A model generated the notes under the pieces. That model searched no databases and was not told where the DNA came from. It saw only the letters and a list, made by a program, of their open reading frames with translations. A DNA stretch of 64,000 nt from Zoogloea dura. Its GTDB lineage: Bacteria; Pseudomonadota; Gammaproteobacteria; Burkholderiales; Rhodocyclaceae. The stretch is taken from positions 186,001 to 250,000 of the forward strand of contig NZ_JABBGA010000002.1 in the NCBI RefSeq assembly GCF_012927165.1, in the 5' to 3' direction. The position numbers and the translations under genes are program-made. Shown one piece after another: positions 1 through 9,643 of this stretch (positions are counted from its first letter, which is position 1; every line of letters begins with the position of its first letter).

Positions 1-417
1 CTCACGCACCACGTTGCGGGCGATGAACTCCGGGGTGTCCTCGTACATGTGGATGAAGCCATGCAGCTCGCGCAGCACATCGTTGGGGATGTGGCGGGAG
101 GTACGGGTTTCACCATGCAGGAAGATGGGGATGTCGGCGTTGCGCAGCCGGATCTCGCTGACAAAGGCACGCAGGTCGGCGATGGCCTTGGCGGCGGCTT
201 CCGGGGACGAGAACTCCTCGTCGTCGATGGACAGGATGAAGGTCGAGGCCCGGCTCTGCTGCTGGGCAAACGAGGAGAGATCGCCGTAGCTGGTGACACC
301 CAGGACCTGCAGACCTTCCTGCTCGATGGCTTCTGCCAGGGCGCGGATACCCAGCCCCGACGTGTTTTCCGAACGGAAGTCCTCGTCGATGACGATGACC
401 GGAAAATTGAAGCGCAT
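1..417 (-). CDS. Orn/Lys/Arg decarboxylase, N-terminal part (cut by window start)
   Basis: The 139 codons read leftward from the ATG at 415-417 and run off the window without a stop. The protein begins MRFNFPVIVIDEDF and contains the stretch LGVTSYGDLSSFAQQQSRAS. This is the N-terminal 'wing' (response-regulator-like) domain of the PLP-dependent biosynthetic or inducible basic-amino-acid decarboxylases. The PLP-binding lysine domain lies outside the window, so arginine, lysine and ornithine decarboxylase cannot be told apart. A GAGGAG ribosome-binding site sits about 7 bases before the ATG. The gene is downstream of dcd on the same strand, but a terminator-like hairpin separates them, so it probably has its own promoter. 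Confidence 0.85.
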   Translation of the reverse strand, partial: MRFNFPVIVIDEDFRSENTSGLGIRALAEAIEQEGLQVLGVTSYGDLSSFAQQQSRASTFILSIDDEEFSSPEAAAKAIADLRAFVSEIRLRNADIPIFLHGETRTSRHIPNDVLRELHGFIHMYEDTPEFIARNVVRE

Positions 418-461
418 GCTCGAACTCCTCGAAACCCCGTTTTCAACGCGGGGGGATCAAC

Positions 462-505
462 AAAAAAGCTTTGGGCGGACCCGCGTGCCTGCGCATGGTC
501 CGCCC
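462..505 (-). terminator. Rho-independent terminator after dcd
   Basis: Two perfect 9-base arms (473-481 and 497-505) form a GC-rich hairpin. Read on the minus strand it is followed by a short spacer and six T residues (467 down to 462). It ends transcription from dcd before the decarboxylase gene. The 15-base loop and 5-base gap before the T run make it less than ideal. Confidence 0.6.
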
Positions 506-533
506 CGTGTCCGGATACTAATCCGAAAGTATT

Positions 534-1103
534 TCAGATTTTGGGCAGTGTCACGCCCGTCTGACCCAGATATTTACCGCCCCGGTCCTTGTAGGAGGTG
601 GCACACACCTCATCGGACTCGAAGAAGAGCATCTGGGCGACACCCTCGTTGGCGTAGATCTTGGCCGGCAGCGTCGTGGTGTTGGAGAACTCGAGGGTCA
701 CGTGGCCCTCCCACTCCGGCTCCAGCGGCGTCACATTGACGATGATGCCGCAGCGGGCATAGGTGGACTTGCCCAGGCACACGGTCAGCACGCTGCGCGG
801 AATGCGGAAGTACTCCACCGTGCGGGCCAGCGCAAAGGAATTGGGCGGAATGATGCAGACATCGCCATTGAAATCCACGAAATTGCGCTCGTCGAAGTTC
901 TTCGGATCGACGATGGTGGAGTTGATGTTGGTGAAGATCTTGAATTCGTTGGCGACGCGCACATCGTAGCCGTAACTCGACGTGCCGTAGGACACGATCT
1001 TGCCGCCCTCATTCTGGCGCACCAACTCAGGGGCGAAGGGCTCGATCATGCTCTGCTCGCCCTCTGCCATGCGGCGGATCCACTTGTCCGATTTGATGCT
1101 CAC
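534..1103 (-). CDS. dcd: dCTP deaminase
   Basis: This cytoplasmic enzyme deaminates dCTP to dUTP, the main route to dUMP for thymidylate synthesis in Proteobacteria. The 189-residue length matches the family. The protein starts [11 protein letters not shown] and carries the [12 protein letters not shown] stretch, the [13 protein letters not shown] region with its conserved catalytic Arg/Glu context, and the [10 protein letters not shown] core of the dUTPase-like fold. The start is a GTG (1101-1103), preceded by a G-rich ribosome-binding site. No upstream ATG fits, and this is the canonical family N-terminus. The partner enzyme dut lies far away at 38.9 kb. The gene probably shares a transcript with apbC and the small lipoprotein gene. 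Confidence 0.96.
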   Translation of the reverse strand: MSIKSDKWIRRMAEGEQSMIEPFAPELVRQNEGGKIVSYGTSSYGYDVRVANEFKIFTNINSTIVDPKNFDERNFVDFNGDVCIIPPNSFALARTVEYFRIPRSVLTVCLGKSTYARCGIIVNVTPLEPEWEGHVTLEFSNTTTLPAKIYANEGVAQMLFFESDEVCATSYKDRGGKYLGQTGVTLPKI

Positions 1104-1161
1104 GCTGCGCCCCTGCCTAAAAAACGCGCATTCTAAGACAAGTCAAGAGACAACGCGCGCC

Positions 1162-1350
1162 TCAATTCTTTTTCGGCTCGTCGTCGTCCTTGACCGCGTC
1201 GTAGACACCCTTGCCCACCTTGAACGGGATCTTCACCACCTCGACCCCCACATCGACCGCGGTCCCCACCACCGCACCCACCACGCAGCCCGACAGGCCC
1301 GTCGTGCAGGCCACCAGCACGGCGGCCCGCATCAGGAGGCGTGCACTCAT
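1162..1350 (-). CDS. Small predicted lipoprotein
   Basis: A 62-residue protein with a signal peptide ending in the lipobox LSGC (Cys22). The mature part is only about 40 residues: a hydrophobic Gly/Val stretch, then a charged tail ending DDDEPKKN. The ATG overlaps the apbC stop codon by four bases (ATGA), which indicates translational coupling. The mature part resembles the very small 'NF038104-like' lipoproteins often seen in betaproteobacteria, but I cannot assign a function. It lies between apbC and dcd. Being very short, it could be missed by gene callers; the lipobox and the coupling support it. Confidence 0.75.
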   Translation of the reverse strand: MSARLLMRAAVLVACTTGLSGCVVGAVVGTAVDVGVEVVKIPFKVGKGVYDAVKDDDEPKKN

Positions 1351-2438
1351 GTGTTCTGCACCACGATGCTCGGGAACTTGTGGCTCATGTCCTTCTGGCG
1401 CTCGGCGATGGCGATGGCGACCTGGCGGGCGATACCCTTGTAGAGCTCCGCCACGCGCCCCTCCGGATCGGCCACCACGCTGGGCACGCCGCCATCCACC
1501 TGCTTGCGGATCTGGATATCGAGAGGCAGCGCGCCGAGGAAGGGCACGCCGTAATCCTTGCACATGGCCTCACCGCCGCCGGAACCGAAGATGTGCTCCT
1601 CGTGGCCGCACTTGGAGCAGATGTGGATGCTCATGTTCTCGACGATGCCGATGATGGGAACCCCCACCTTCTCGAACATCTTGAGACCCTTGCGGGCATC
1701 CAGCAGGGCGATGTCCTGGGGCGTGGTGACGATCACCGCGCCGGTCACCGGCACGCTCTGGGACAGGGTCAGCTGGATGTCGCCGGTACCCGGCGGCATG
1801 TCGATGATGAGGTAGTCCAGCTCCTTCCAGTTGGTTTCCTTGAGCAACTGGTTGAGAGCCTGGGTAGCCATCGGGCCACGCCACACCATCGGCGTCTCCA
1901 CATCCACCAGGAAGCCGATCGACATCACCTGCAGGCCGTGGGCCTGCAGCGGCTCCATCGACTTGCCGTCGGCGGATTCGGGCTGCTGGCCACCAATGCC
2001 GAGCATCTGGGGCTGGGACGGGCCGTAGATGTCGGCATCCAGGATGCCGACCGTGGCGCCCTCGGCGGCCAGGGCCAGGGCCAGGTTCACCGAGGTGGTG
2101 CTCTTGCCCACGCCGCCCTTGCCCGAGGCCACGGCGACGATGTTCTTGACCCCCGGCAACAGCTTGACGCCCTGCTGAACGGCATGGGCGACGATGCGGG
2201 TGAACACGTTGGCGCTCACGTTGCCGACGCCCGGCACACCCTTCACCGCGCCGATCACGCCCTGGCGGATGGCGTCGATCTGGCTCTTGGCCGGGTAACC
2301 CAGCTCAATGTCAAAGGACACGTCGGCCCCGCTGACACGCACATTCTTGACCCAGCGGGCGGACACGTAATCCTTGCCGGTATTGGGGTCGGCGTACTGC
2401 CGGAGGCTGTCGAGGACGCTTTGTTCGGTAAGACTCAT
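1347..2438 (-). CDS. apbC: Fe-S cluster carrier P-loop ATPase ApbC/Mrp
   Basis: A cytoplasmic ATP-binding scaffold that transfers [4Fe-4S] clusters to apo-enzymes. The protein has 363 residues. An N-terminal MIP18/DUF59 domain (about 1-85) is followed by a ParA/MinD-like P-loop domain with the deviant Walker A GKGGVGKST and the switch region DADIYGPSQP. The CxxC cluster motif appears as CSKCG in the IHICSKCGHEEHIFG stretch. I chose the ATG at 2438 (MSLTEQSVLDSL) because it gives the usual Mrp N-terminus. Two in-frame upstream starts would add 13 or 21 unlikely residues. It is divergent from metG, an arrangement common in Proteobacteria, and leads an apparent apbC-lipoprotein-dcd transcription unit. 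Confidence 0.94.
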   Translation of the reverse strand: MSLTEQSVLDSLRQYADPNTGKDYVSARWVKNVRVSGADVSFDIELGYPAKSQIDAIRQGVIGAVKGVPGVGNVSANVFTRIVAHAVQQGVKLLPGVKNIVAVASGKGGVGKSTTSVNLALALAAEGATVGILDADIYGPSQPQMLGIGGQQPESADGKSMEPLQAHGLQVMSIGFLVDVETPMVWRGPMATQALNQLLKETNWKELDYLIIDMPPGTGDIQLTLSQSVPVTGAVIVTTPQDIALLDARKGLKMFEKVGVPIIGIVENMSIHICSKCGHEEHIFGSGGGEAMCKDYGVPFLGALPLDIQIRKQVDGGVPSVVADPEGRVAELYKGIARQVAIAIAERQKDMSHKFPSIVVQNT

Positions 2439-2625
2439 GGTGTCGGAGGCCGGGCCGCGGCGGAAAAATGAAAACATGGCGGAATCGGGCGAAGGAAGCA
2501 AACCCGAGTAATTTACTCCAGTTTGCCCCGCAGTTTACCCAATTCCCGCCCTGTCCGCGACGGGGCGGGGGGTGAATCGCTTTGCTAGAATGGCGGATTC
2601 CGAATTCACACGCAGCACGCCGCCC

Positions 2626-4809
2626 ATGACCACCCCGCGCAAGATCCTCGTCACCAACGCCCTGCCCTACGCCAATGGCGACATTCACCTCGGCCACTTG
2701 GTGGGCTACATCCAGGCCGACATCTGGGTGCGCTACCAGCGCATGCGCGGCAACGCGGTGCATTACGTCTGCGCGGACGACACCCACGGCACGCCGGTGA
2801 TGCTGCGCGCCGAAAAGGAAGGCCTGACCCCCGAGCAGCTCATCAACCGGGTGCATGGCGAGCACTCCCGTGACTTCCGCGACTTCGGCGTGGCCTTCGA
2901 CAACTATCACTCCACCCACAGCGAAGAAAACCGCTGGTACGCGGAAGACATCTACACCCGTCTGCGCGACGGCGCCCGGCTGATCGAAACCCGCGCCATC
3001 GAACAGTTCTACGACCCGGTCAAGGAGATGTTCCTGCCCGACCGCTTCATCAAGGGCGAGTGCCCCAAGTGCGGCGCGGCGGACCAGTACGGCGACAACT
3101 GTGAGGTCTGCGGGGCCGCCTACGCACCCACCGAGCTCAAGAACCCGTATTCCGCGGTGTCCGGCGCCAAGCCGGTGCTGAAGACCTCCGAACACTACTT
3201 CTTCCGCCTGTCTGACCCACGCGCAGTGGAGTTCCTGCGTGACTGGACCCAGGGCACCACGCCCGACGGCTCCCGCCGCCTGCAGCTGGAAGCGGCCAAC
3301 AAGATGAAGGAGTGGCTGGGCGACGCCGGCGAGAACAAGCTCTCCGACTGGGACATCTCCCGTGACGCCCCCTACTTCGGCTTCGAGATCCCCGACGCGC
3401 CGGGCAAGTATTTCTACGTCTGGCTGGATGCGCCGATCGGCTACTTCGCCAGCTTCAAGAACCTCGCCGCCCGCAACCCGGACATCGACGTCGCCGCCTT
3501 CACCGAGTCCGGCCCGGCCGCCGCCACCGGCACCGAGCTGATTCACTTCATCGGCAAGGACATCTTGTACTTCCACGCCCTGTTCTGGCCCGCCATGCTT
3601 CACTTCGCCGGCTACCGCTCGCCCACCCAGCTGTGCGTCAACGGCTTCCTCACCGTTGACGGCGCCAAGATGAGCAAGAGCCGCGGCACCTTCATCACTG
3701 CCCGCTCCTACACCGAGCAGAAGCTCAATCCCGAGTGGCTGCGCTACTACTTCGCCGGCAAGTCCAACGGCACCATGGAGGACGTGGACCTCAACCTCGA
3801 CGACATGATCGCCAAGGTCAATTCCGACCTGGTGGGCAAGTTCGTCAACATTGCCAGCCGCTGCGCCGGCTTCATCGCCAAGCGCTTCGACGGCAAGCTG
3901 GGCAGCCACGACGCAGCCGCCGCCCTGGACTGGAACCTGGACGAAGTCGCCGCCGCCTACGAGAACCGCGACTACAGCCGCGCCCTGCGCCGGATCATGG
4001 AGTTTGCCGACCAGGCCAACGGCTACGTGAATGACAACAAGCCCTGGGAGCTGGTCAAGCAGGAAGGCCAGGAGGCCCGCCTGCATGTGGTATGCACCAC
4101 TGCCATCAACATCTTCAAGGCGCTCACCGGCCTGCTCAAGCCGGTGCTGCCGAGCCTCGCCGCCCAGGTCGAGACCTTCCTGGCAATCGAACCGCTGAGC
4201 TGGGACAACCTGCTCGCCCCCCTGCCCGCCGGCCACGCCATCGGCGCCTACAGCCACCTGATGACCCGCATCGAGCGCAAGCAGGTGGATGCCCTGCTCG
4301 AGGCCAACCGCGAGTCCCTCGCCCCTGCCACCACCGAAACCCAGCCCGCCAAGGGCGCCAAGGATGCGGCCAAGGCGGCACACTCCGAACAGCGCCACGC
4401 CCAGCACCAGGCCAATGCCGCCGCCACCGAAACCGAACAGGCCAGCGAGTTCGAGCCCTACATCTCGATCGACGACTTCGGCAAGGTGGACCTGCGCATC
4501 GCCCGTATCGTCAGCGCCGAGCACGTCGAAGGCGCCGCCAAGCTGCTGCGCCTGCAGCTCGACATCGGCGAGACCCAGGACGGCCAGATGCGACCCCGCC
4601 AAGTCTTTGCCGGCATCAAGAGCGCCTACGACCCGGCCACCCTGGTCGGCCGCCTCACCGTGATGGTGGCCAACCTGGCTCCGCGCAAGATGAAGTTCGG
4701 CATGTCGGAAGGCATGGTGCTGGCCGCCTCCGACGCCTCCGGTGAAACCCCGGGCCTCTTCATCCTGTCTCCCGACGCCGGCGCCATGCCGGGCATGCGG
4801 GTCAAGTAA
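2626..4809 (+). CDS. metG: Methionyl-tRNA synthetase
   Basis: Charges tRNA-Met and initiator tRNA in the cytoplasm. The 727-residue protein has the class I HIGH signature as HLGH (21-24). Zinc-knuckle cysteines lie at 146/149/159/162 (CPKC...CEVC), and KMSKS is at 348-352. An anticodon-binding helical domain follows. A C-terminal EMAPII-type tRNA-binding domain (about 609-727) makes it the long, dimeric form. An Ala/Thr/Gln-rich linker (about 565-605) precedes that domain. The start at 2626 gives the canonical [18 protein letters not shown]; an ORF start 18 codons upstream is not supported. A TAGAAT at 2586-2591 is a possible -10 element. Confidence 0.98.
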   Translation: MTTPRKILVTNALPYANGDIHLGHLVGYIQADIWVRYQRMRGNAVHYVCADDTHGTPVMLRAEKEGLTPEQLINRVHGEHSRDFRDFGVAFDNYHSTHSEENRWYAEDIYTRLRDGARLIETRAIEQFYDPVKEMFLPDRFIKGECPKCGAADQYGDNCEVCGAAYAPTELKNPYSAVSGAKPVLKTSEHYFFRLSDPRAVEFLRDWTQGTTPDGSRRLQLEAANKMKEWLGDAGENKLSDWDISRDAPYFGFEIPDAPGKYFYVWLDAPIGYFASFKNLAARNPDIDVAAFTESGPAAATGTELIHFIGKDILYFHALFWPAMLHFAGYRSPTQLCVNGFLTVDGAKMSKSRGTFITARSYTEQKLNPEWLRYYFAGKSNGTMEDVDLNLDDMIAKVNSDLVGKFVNIASRCAGFIAKRFDGKLGSHDAAAALDWNLDEVAAAYENRDYSRALRRIMEFADQANGYVNDNKPWELVKQEGQEARLHVVCTTAINIFKALTGLLKPVLPSLAAQVETFLAIEPLSWDNLLAPLPAGHAIGAYSHLMTRIERKQVDALLEANRESLAPATTETQPAKGAKDAAKAAHSEQRHAQHQANAAATETEQASEFEPYISIDDFGKVDLRIARIVSAEHVEGAAKLLRLQLDIGETQDGQMRPRQVFAGIKSAYDPATLVGRLTVMVANLAPRKMKFGMSEGMVLAASDASGETPGLFILSPDAGAMPGMRVK

Positions 4810-4826
4810 CGGGACACGCACAGCAG

Positions 4827-4856
4827 CGGCAGGCCTGCCCGAGCGCAAGCCTGCCG
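4827..4856 (+). other. Stem-loop after metG
   Basis: Perfect 8-base arms CGGCAGGC (4827-4834) and GCCTGCCG (4849-4856) flank a 14-base loop, 18 bases past the metG stop. No T tract follows, so it is not a classic intrinsic terminator. It may stabilise the metG 3' end. Confidence 0.35.
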
Positions 4857-4898
4857 TAAGCAGCCTGTCAGCCCCATACCCTAGCTTTACACCCCGTC

Positions 4899-5180
4899 AT
4901 GAGCACCCAACGATCTCCCCTTCCACGCCTGACGCCCGCCTTCTGGGGCTGGGCCGCCCTCGACATGATCGGGGTCATGGTGCTCGCCGTCGGCGCCGCC
5001 TACCTGCTCGAGGATCGTGCCTCGATCCTGCCGGGCTTTCCGGCCAACAGCCTGCAGGCCTGGATCTGCGTGGGGGGCGGCATCGTCACCGTGTTCATCG
5101 CCGCTGTGAAGATGCTGGTCGAAGTCATGCACAGCGCCTCGGCCGGCCGCGACGCCGCCAACGACAGCAACTTTTCCTGA
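4899..5180 (+). CDS. Small two-TM membrane protein, unknown function
   Basis: A 93-residue protein with two clear hydrophobic helices (about 15-36, WGWAALDMIGVMVLAVGAAYLL; about 52-74, LQAWICVGGGIVTVFIAAVKMLV). They are joined by a short polar loop and followed by a small-residue tail. I do not recognise the family. It lies between metG and a SulP transporter, all on the plus strand. The ATG at 4899 is the only good start, with a weak ribosome-binding site. Hydrophobicity and codon use look like a real gene. Confidence 0.65.
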   Translation: MSTQRSPLPRLTPAFWGWAALDMIGVMVLAVGAAYLLEDRASILPGFPANSLQAWICVGGGIVTVFIAAVKMLVEVMHSASAGRDAANDSNFS

Positions 5181-5309
5181 CCCGCCCCCGGCCCATGCCC
5201 CTCACCGCCTGCAAACGATGGATCGTCCAGCATCGTACCGGGCCGGGCCCACACCCTCCGCAAGACGCACCTTCGGGTGACGCAATCCCCCCTCATTTGC
5301 GGAGGTACC

Positions 5310-6995
5310 ATGAAATTCGTATTTCGCCCCAAACTCCTCGACACGCTTCCCGGCTATAACGGCGCCCAGTTCGGCCGCGATGCCTCGGCCGGCCTCACCG
5401 TCGGGGTGCTCGCACTGCCCCTGGCCATGGCCTTCGCCATCGCCTCCGGCATGTCCCCCACCGCCGGCATCTGGACGGCCATCGTCGCCGGCTTCCTGAT
5501 CTCCGCCCTCGGCGGCTCCCGAGTGCAGATCGGCGGCCCCACCGGAGCCTTCATTCCCATCATCTACGGCATCGTCGTCGAATACGGCGTGCAGAACCTG
5601 CTGGTCGCCACCATGCTGGCCGGCGCCATGCTGGTGGCGATGGGCCTGTTCCGCCTCGGCAACCTGATCCGCTTCATCCCCAAGACGGTGGTGATCGGCT
5701 TCACCAATGGCATTGCGGTGGTGATCTTCCTGGCCCAGATAAAAGACTTCCTGGGCCTCCGGATCGACCACCTGCCGGGCGAGTTCTTCGGCAAGGTGAA
5801 AGCCCTCGTCACGCACCTGGACACCATCGACCTGCCCACCGTGGGACTGTCGGTGGCCTCGCTGGCGGTGCTCCTCTCCTGGAACCGCCTGGCCCGACGC
5901 TTCAAGCCCCTGGCCAGGCTGCCCGGCCCCCTTGGAGTGCTGGTGATCGCAACCGTGGTCAATGCCATCCTGCAACTGCCCGTGGAAACCATCGGCAGCC
6001 GCTTCAACGGCATCCCCCAGGATCTGCCCGCCTTCGCCCTGCCGGAGCTGTCCCTCGAAACCCTGGGCAAGCTGATCTCTCCGGCCCTGACCATCGCCCT
6101 GCTGGGCGCCATCGAGTCGCTGCTGTCGGCGCGGGTCGCCGACGCCGCCATCGAAGACCGCCATGACCCCAACCAGGAACTGATCGCCCAGGGCCTGGCC
6201 AACCTGGTGGCGCCGCTGTTCGGGGGCTTTGCCGCCACCGGCGCCATCGCTCGCACCGCCACCAACGTCCGCACCGGCGGCCGCTCCCCGGTGGCCGGCA
6301 TCGTCCATTCCCTCGTCCTTCTGGCTGTGGTCCTCGTGCTGGCCCCCTTTGCCAAGCACATTCCACTCGCCACCCTGTCGGCAATCGTGGTGGTGGTGGC
6401 GGTCAACATGGGTGAATGGCATGAATTCCGCGGGCTCGGGCGCTTCGCCGCCACCTATCGCACCATCCTGCTGACCACCTTCTTCGTCACCGTTTTCTTC
6501 GACCTGACCCTCGCGGTTGAGCTCGGCATGGTGATGGCCAGCCTGTTCTTCATCTACCGCATGTCCGACCTGACGCGGGTCGAGCGCATGCCCCTCGGCG
6601 AACTGTCGATGCTGCCGGACTTCCTGTACCCGGACGGCACGCCGCGGGTGGTGGCCTATTCACTGTACGGAACGCTGTTCTTCGGCGCCATCCACAAGCT
6701 CGAGGCCCTGCTCGACCCAGCCGAGCGGCATCCGGAGGTGGTCATCCTCGACATGCATCACCTGGTCAACCTGGACACCACCGGCCTGGAGGGCCTCGAA
6801 AGCCTGTGCAGGAACCTGCACAAGCGCGGCTGCGCCCTGATCCTGTGCAACCTCAATGCCCAGCCTGAATCCCTGATCCATCGCTCCGGCTTCGAGGACG
6901 AGGTCGGCATCAACAACATCTGCGGCGATATCTATTCGGCCCTCGCCCGGGCCCGCAACTTCCTGCCGCGCCTCATGGATGAAGACAATATCTGA
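5310..6995 (+). CDS. SulP family anion transporter with STAS domain
   Basis: An inner-membrane anion permease or antiporter of the SLC26/SulP family (sulfate, bicarbonate or dicarboxylates; substrate not readable from sequence). The 561-residue protein starts with about ten to twelve transmembrane helices in the SulP pattern (DASAGLTVGVLALPLAMAFAIASG; the GGSRVQIGGPTGAF motif). It ends with a cytoplasmic STAS domain (about 443-555, including VVILDMHHLVNLDTTGLEGLE). The STAS Ser is replaced by Thr in the usual phospho-acceptor area. The start is fixed by GGAGG at 5301-5305, five bases before the ATG. No carbonic anhydrase or sulfate-assimilation genes lie nearby. Confidence 0.92.
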   Translation: MKFVFRPKLLDTLPGYNGAQFGRDASAGLTVGVLALPLAMAFAIASGMSPTAGIWTAIVAGFLISALGGSRVQIGGPTGAFIPIIYGIVVEYGVQNLLVATMLAGAMLVAMGLFRLGNLIRFIPKTVVIGFTNGIAVVIFLAQIKDFLGLRIDHLPGEFFGKVKALVTHLDTIDLPTVGLSVASLAVLLSWNRLARRFKPLARLPGPLGVLVIATVVNAILQLPVETIGSRFNGIPQDLPAFALPELSLETLGKLISPALTIALLGAIESLLSARVADAAIEDRHDPNQELIAQGLANLVAPLFGGFAATGAIARTATNVRTGGRSPVAGIVHSLVLLAVVLVLAPFAKHIPLATLSAIVVVVAVNMGEWHEFRGLGRFAATYRTILLTTFFVTVFFDLTLAVELGMVMASLFFIYRMSDLTRVERMPLGELSMLPDFLYPDGTPRVVAYSLYGTLFFGAIHKLEALLDPAERHPEVVILDMHHLVNLDTTGLEGLESLCRNLHKRGCALILCNLNAQPESLIHRSGFEDEVGINNICGDIYSALARARNFLPRLMDEDNI

Positions 6996-7120
6996 AGCCG
7001 GTCGCCAACCCACGGCCCGGGGATGCCATATGTAATATTCACGGCGCATCCTTTCAAAAGCGTTAAAATGAGTTTCTCAATCAAACTCCAGGCTCCAGCG
7101 CACCGGAATCGACAGCAGCC

Positions 7121-9610
7121 GTGCTTGCCTTGCCCTCCTCCGAAGATCCCGACAACTGGGCGTTCCAGCTGTCGCTCTTCGAGCATTTTCCGACCCTGAT
7201 CTGGCGCTCCGGCGCGGATGCGCGCTGCACCTACTTCAACAAGACCTGGCTGGATTTCACCGGCCGCAGCCTGGGGCAGGAGGTCGGCGACGGCTGGACC
7301 ATGGGCGTGCACCCGGAGGACTTCGACCGCTGCGTCAGCACCTACCTGGAACATTTCACGGTCCGCACGCCCTTCGAGATGGAGTTCCGGCTCCGCCGCA
7401 AGGACGGCAACTACCGCTGGATCCTCAACACGGGCCGCCCCCTGTACGACCAGGCCGGCGAGTTCGCCGGCTACATCAGCTCGTGCATTGACATCACCGA
7501 CCGCCGCAACACGGAGGCCGAACTGCGCGAGCGGGAAACCCGCATGCGCACCCTCCTCGCCTCCATGGGCGAAGGCGTGATCATGCGCGACGCCGGCGGC
7601 GTCCTGCTGCTCCACAACGTCATGGCCGAGGAGATCCTCGGCCTGAGCGCCGAGCAGATGAAGGGCTGGGACATCCACAACAAGCTCATCACCTACCTGG
7701 ATGAAGAGGGCGAACCCCTTGCTCCCTCCCAGACCCCGGCGATGCAGGCCCTGTCCACCGGGCTGCCCCAATCCGGCCTGCTCGGGCTCGATCGCCCGGA
7801 CGGCGGGCGGCGCTGGCTGTGGACCAACTCCGTCCCGCTCTTCTACGATCATTCCGACGAACGCCGCGGGGTGGTGACCACCATCGCCGACGTGACCGCC
7901 CGGCGTGACAGCGAAGAACAGCTGCGCCTGGCCTTGACGGTGTTCCGCAACAGCATCGAAGCCATCATCGTGACCGACGCGCAGCAGCGCATCCTGTCGG
8001 TGAACCAGGCCTTCACCGATGTCACCGGCTACACCTCCGCGGAGGCCGTCGGCCAGACTCCGCGCCTGCTGCATTCCGGCCACCATGACCGCAGCTTCTA
8101 CGAGGCCATGTGGCGGGACATCAGCATCAACGGCTTCTGGCAGGGCGAGATCCACGACCGGCGCAAGGATGGCACGCTCTACCCGGCTGCCCTGTCGATC
8201 AGCACCGTGCGCGACCGCAGCGGCCGGGTCACCCACTACGTGGCGGTGTTCTCCGACATCACCGAACGCAAAGCTTCGGAAGCGCGCATCGCCTTCCTGG
8301 CCCAGCATGATCCGCTGACCGGCCTGCCCAACCGCACCCTGCTGCAGGACCGCCTGGATCAGTCACTGGCCCAGGCGGCACGCCATGGCTCGCGCATTGC
8401 CCTGCTCTTCCTCGACCTGGACCGCTTCAAGACCATCAACGACTCCCTCGGCCACATGGTGGGCGACCGCCTGCTGCAGGGGGTCGCCCTGCGCCTGAGC
8501 GCCTGCATCCGCGAGACCGACACGGTCAGCCGCCAGGGTGGCGACGAATTCCTGATCGTGCTGACCGACATCAAGGCGCCGGACGACGCCGCCCGGGTGG
8601 CAGAGAAGATCCTCGACAAGCTCTGCCCGGCCTTTGAGATCGAGGGCCAGCAACTCGCCACGTCCTTCTCCATCGGCATCGCCCTCTACCCCGAAGACGG
8701 GGAGTGCGCCGAGACCCTGATGAAGAACGCCGACACGGCCATGTACCACGCCAAGGAAGAGGGGCGTAACACCTACCGCTTCTTCGACGAGGTCATGAAC
8801 GTCAATGCCCTCGAGCGGCTGCACATGGAAAACGCGCTGCGCCGGGCGCTGGACCAGCAGGAATTCCAGCTTTACTACCAGCCCCAGGTGAACCTGGCGA
8901 GCGGCCGCATCATCGGCATGGAAGCCCTGCTGCGCTGGTTCAGCGGCACCCTGGGCGGCATCTCGCCGGCCCACTTCATTCCGCTGGCGGAGGAGTGCGG
9001 GCTGATCGTCCCGATCGGCCGCTGGGTGCTGTTCGAGGCCTGCCGCCAGGCCCGCCAGTGGCAGGACCGGGGGTTGCCCCCGGTACCCGTGGCGGTCAAC
9101 CTGTCGGCCCTGCAGTTCCGCCGCGCCGACATGGTGGCTACCATCCGCGAAGCCCTCGAAGCGGCCAGGCTCGACGCCCGCTGGCTGGAGCTGGAGCTCA
9201 CCGAATCCCTGCTGATGCAGTCGGGAACCGAAGTGGAGGCGACGCTGCGGGAGCTCAAGGCGCTGGGCGTGCGCATGTCCATCGACGATTTCGGCACCGG
9301 CTACTCGAGCCTGGCCTACCTCAAGCGCTTCCCGGTGGATTGCCTGAAGATCGACCAGAGCTTTGTGCGCGACCTCACCGACGATCCGGATGACGCCGCC
9401 ATCGTGCGGGCGGTGATCCAGCTGGGGCGCAGCCTGCGCCTGGAGGTCATCGCCGAGGGCACCGAGACCCCCGACCAGCTCGACTTCCTGCGCAACGAGG
9501 GCTGCTCCGCGGCCCAGGGCTATGTCTTCAGCCCCCCCCTGCCGGCAGATGCGGTGACCGAACTGCTGCGCATCGGAACGCTCCCGGCCGCCCCCATCAT
9601 CCCCTGCTGA
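7121..9610 (+). CDS. PAS-PAS-PAS-GGDEF-EAL c-di-GMP signalling protein
   Basis: A cytoplasmic 829-residue protein with no obvious transmembrane segment. Three PAS domains (about 14-135, 136-265, 266-390) are followed by GGDEF (about 395-555) and EAL (about 570-820). GGDEF is intact at 473-477. An inhibitory I-site RETD lies exactly five residues before it, so cyclase activity is plausible. The EAL signature EALLRW (601-606) and the DDFGTGYSSL loop are also intact, so phosphodiesterase activity is plausible too. The net direction cannot be read from sequence. The start is a GTG at 7121. It is convergent with dnaE. YcgR at 52 kb is a candidate downstream c-di-GMP reader. Confidence 0.93.
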   Translation: MLALPSSEDPDNWAFQLSLFEHFPTLIWRSGADARCTYFNKTWLDFTGRSLGQEVGDGWTMGVHPEDFDRCVSTYLEHFTVRTPFEMEFRLRRKDGNYRWILNTGRPLYDQAGEFAGYISSCIDITDRRNTEAELRERETRMRTLLASMGEGVIMRDAGGVLLLHNVMAEEILGLSAEQMKGWDIHNKLITYLDEEGEPLAPSQTPAMQALSTGLPQSGLLGLDRPDGGRRWLWTNSVPLFYDHSDERRGVVTTIADVTARRDSEEQLRLALTVFRNSIEAIIVTDAQQRILSVNQAFTDVTGYTSAEAVGQTPRLLHSGHHDRSFYEAMWRDISINGFWQGEIHDRRKDGTLYPAALSISTVRDRSGRVTHYVAVFSDITERKASEARIAFLAQHDPLTGLPNRTLLQDRLDQSLAQAARHGSRIALLFLDLDRFKTINDSLGHMVGDRLLQGVALRLSACIRETDTVSRQGGDEFLIVLTDIKAPDDAARVAEKILDKLCPAFEIEGQQLATSFSIGIALYPEDGECAETLMKNADTAMYHAKEEGRNTYRFFDEVMNVNALERLHMENALRRALDQQEFQLYYQPQVNLASGRIIGMEALLRWFSGTLGGISPAHFIPLAEECGLIVPIGRWVLFEACRQARQWQDRGLPPVPVAVNLSALQFRRADMVATIREALEAARLDARWLELELTESLLMQSGTEVEATLRELKALGVRMSIDDFGTGYSSLAYLKRFPVDCLKIDQSFVRDLTDDPDDAAIVRAVIQLGRSLRLEVIAEGTETPDQLDFLRNEGCSAAQGYVFSPPLPADAVTELLRIGTLPAAPIIPC

Positions 9611-9643
9611 CTGCGCCCGGCCGAGCAGGCGCAGCCTCTCCGA

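Noticed and set aside
2311-4848. 845-codon open frame on the minus strand
   Set aside because: It is the antisense shadow of metG. Its translation is low-complexity Gly/Val/Ala-rich, whereas the plus-strand frame has full synthetase motifs.
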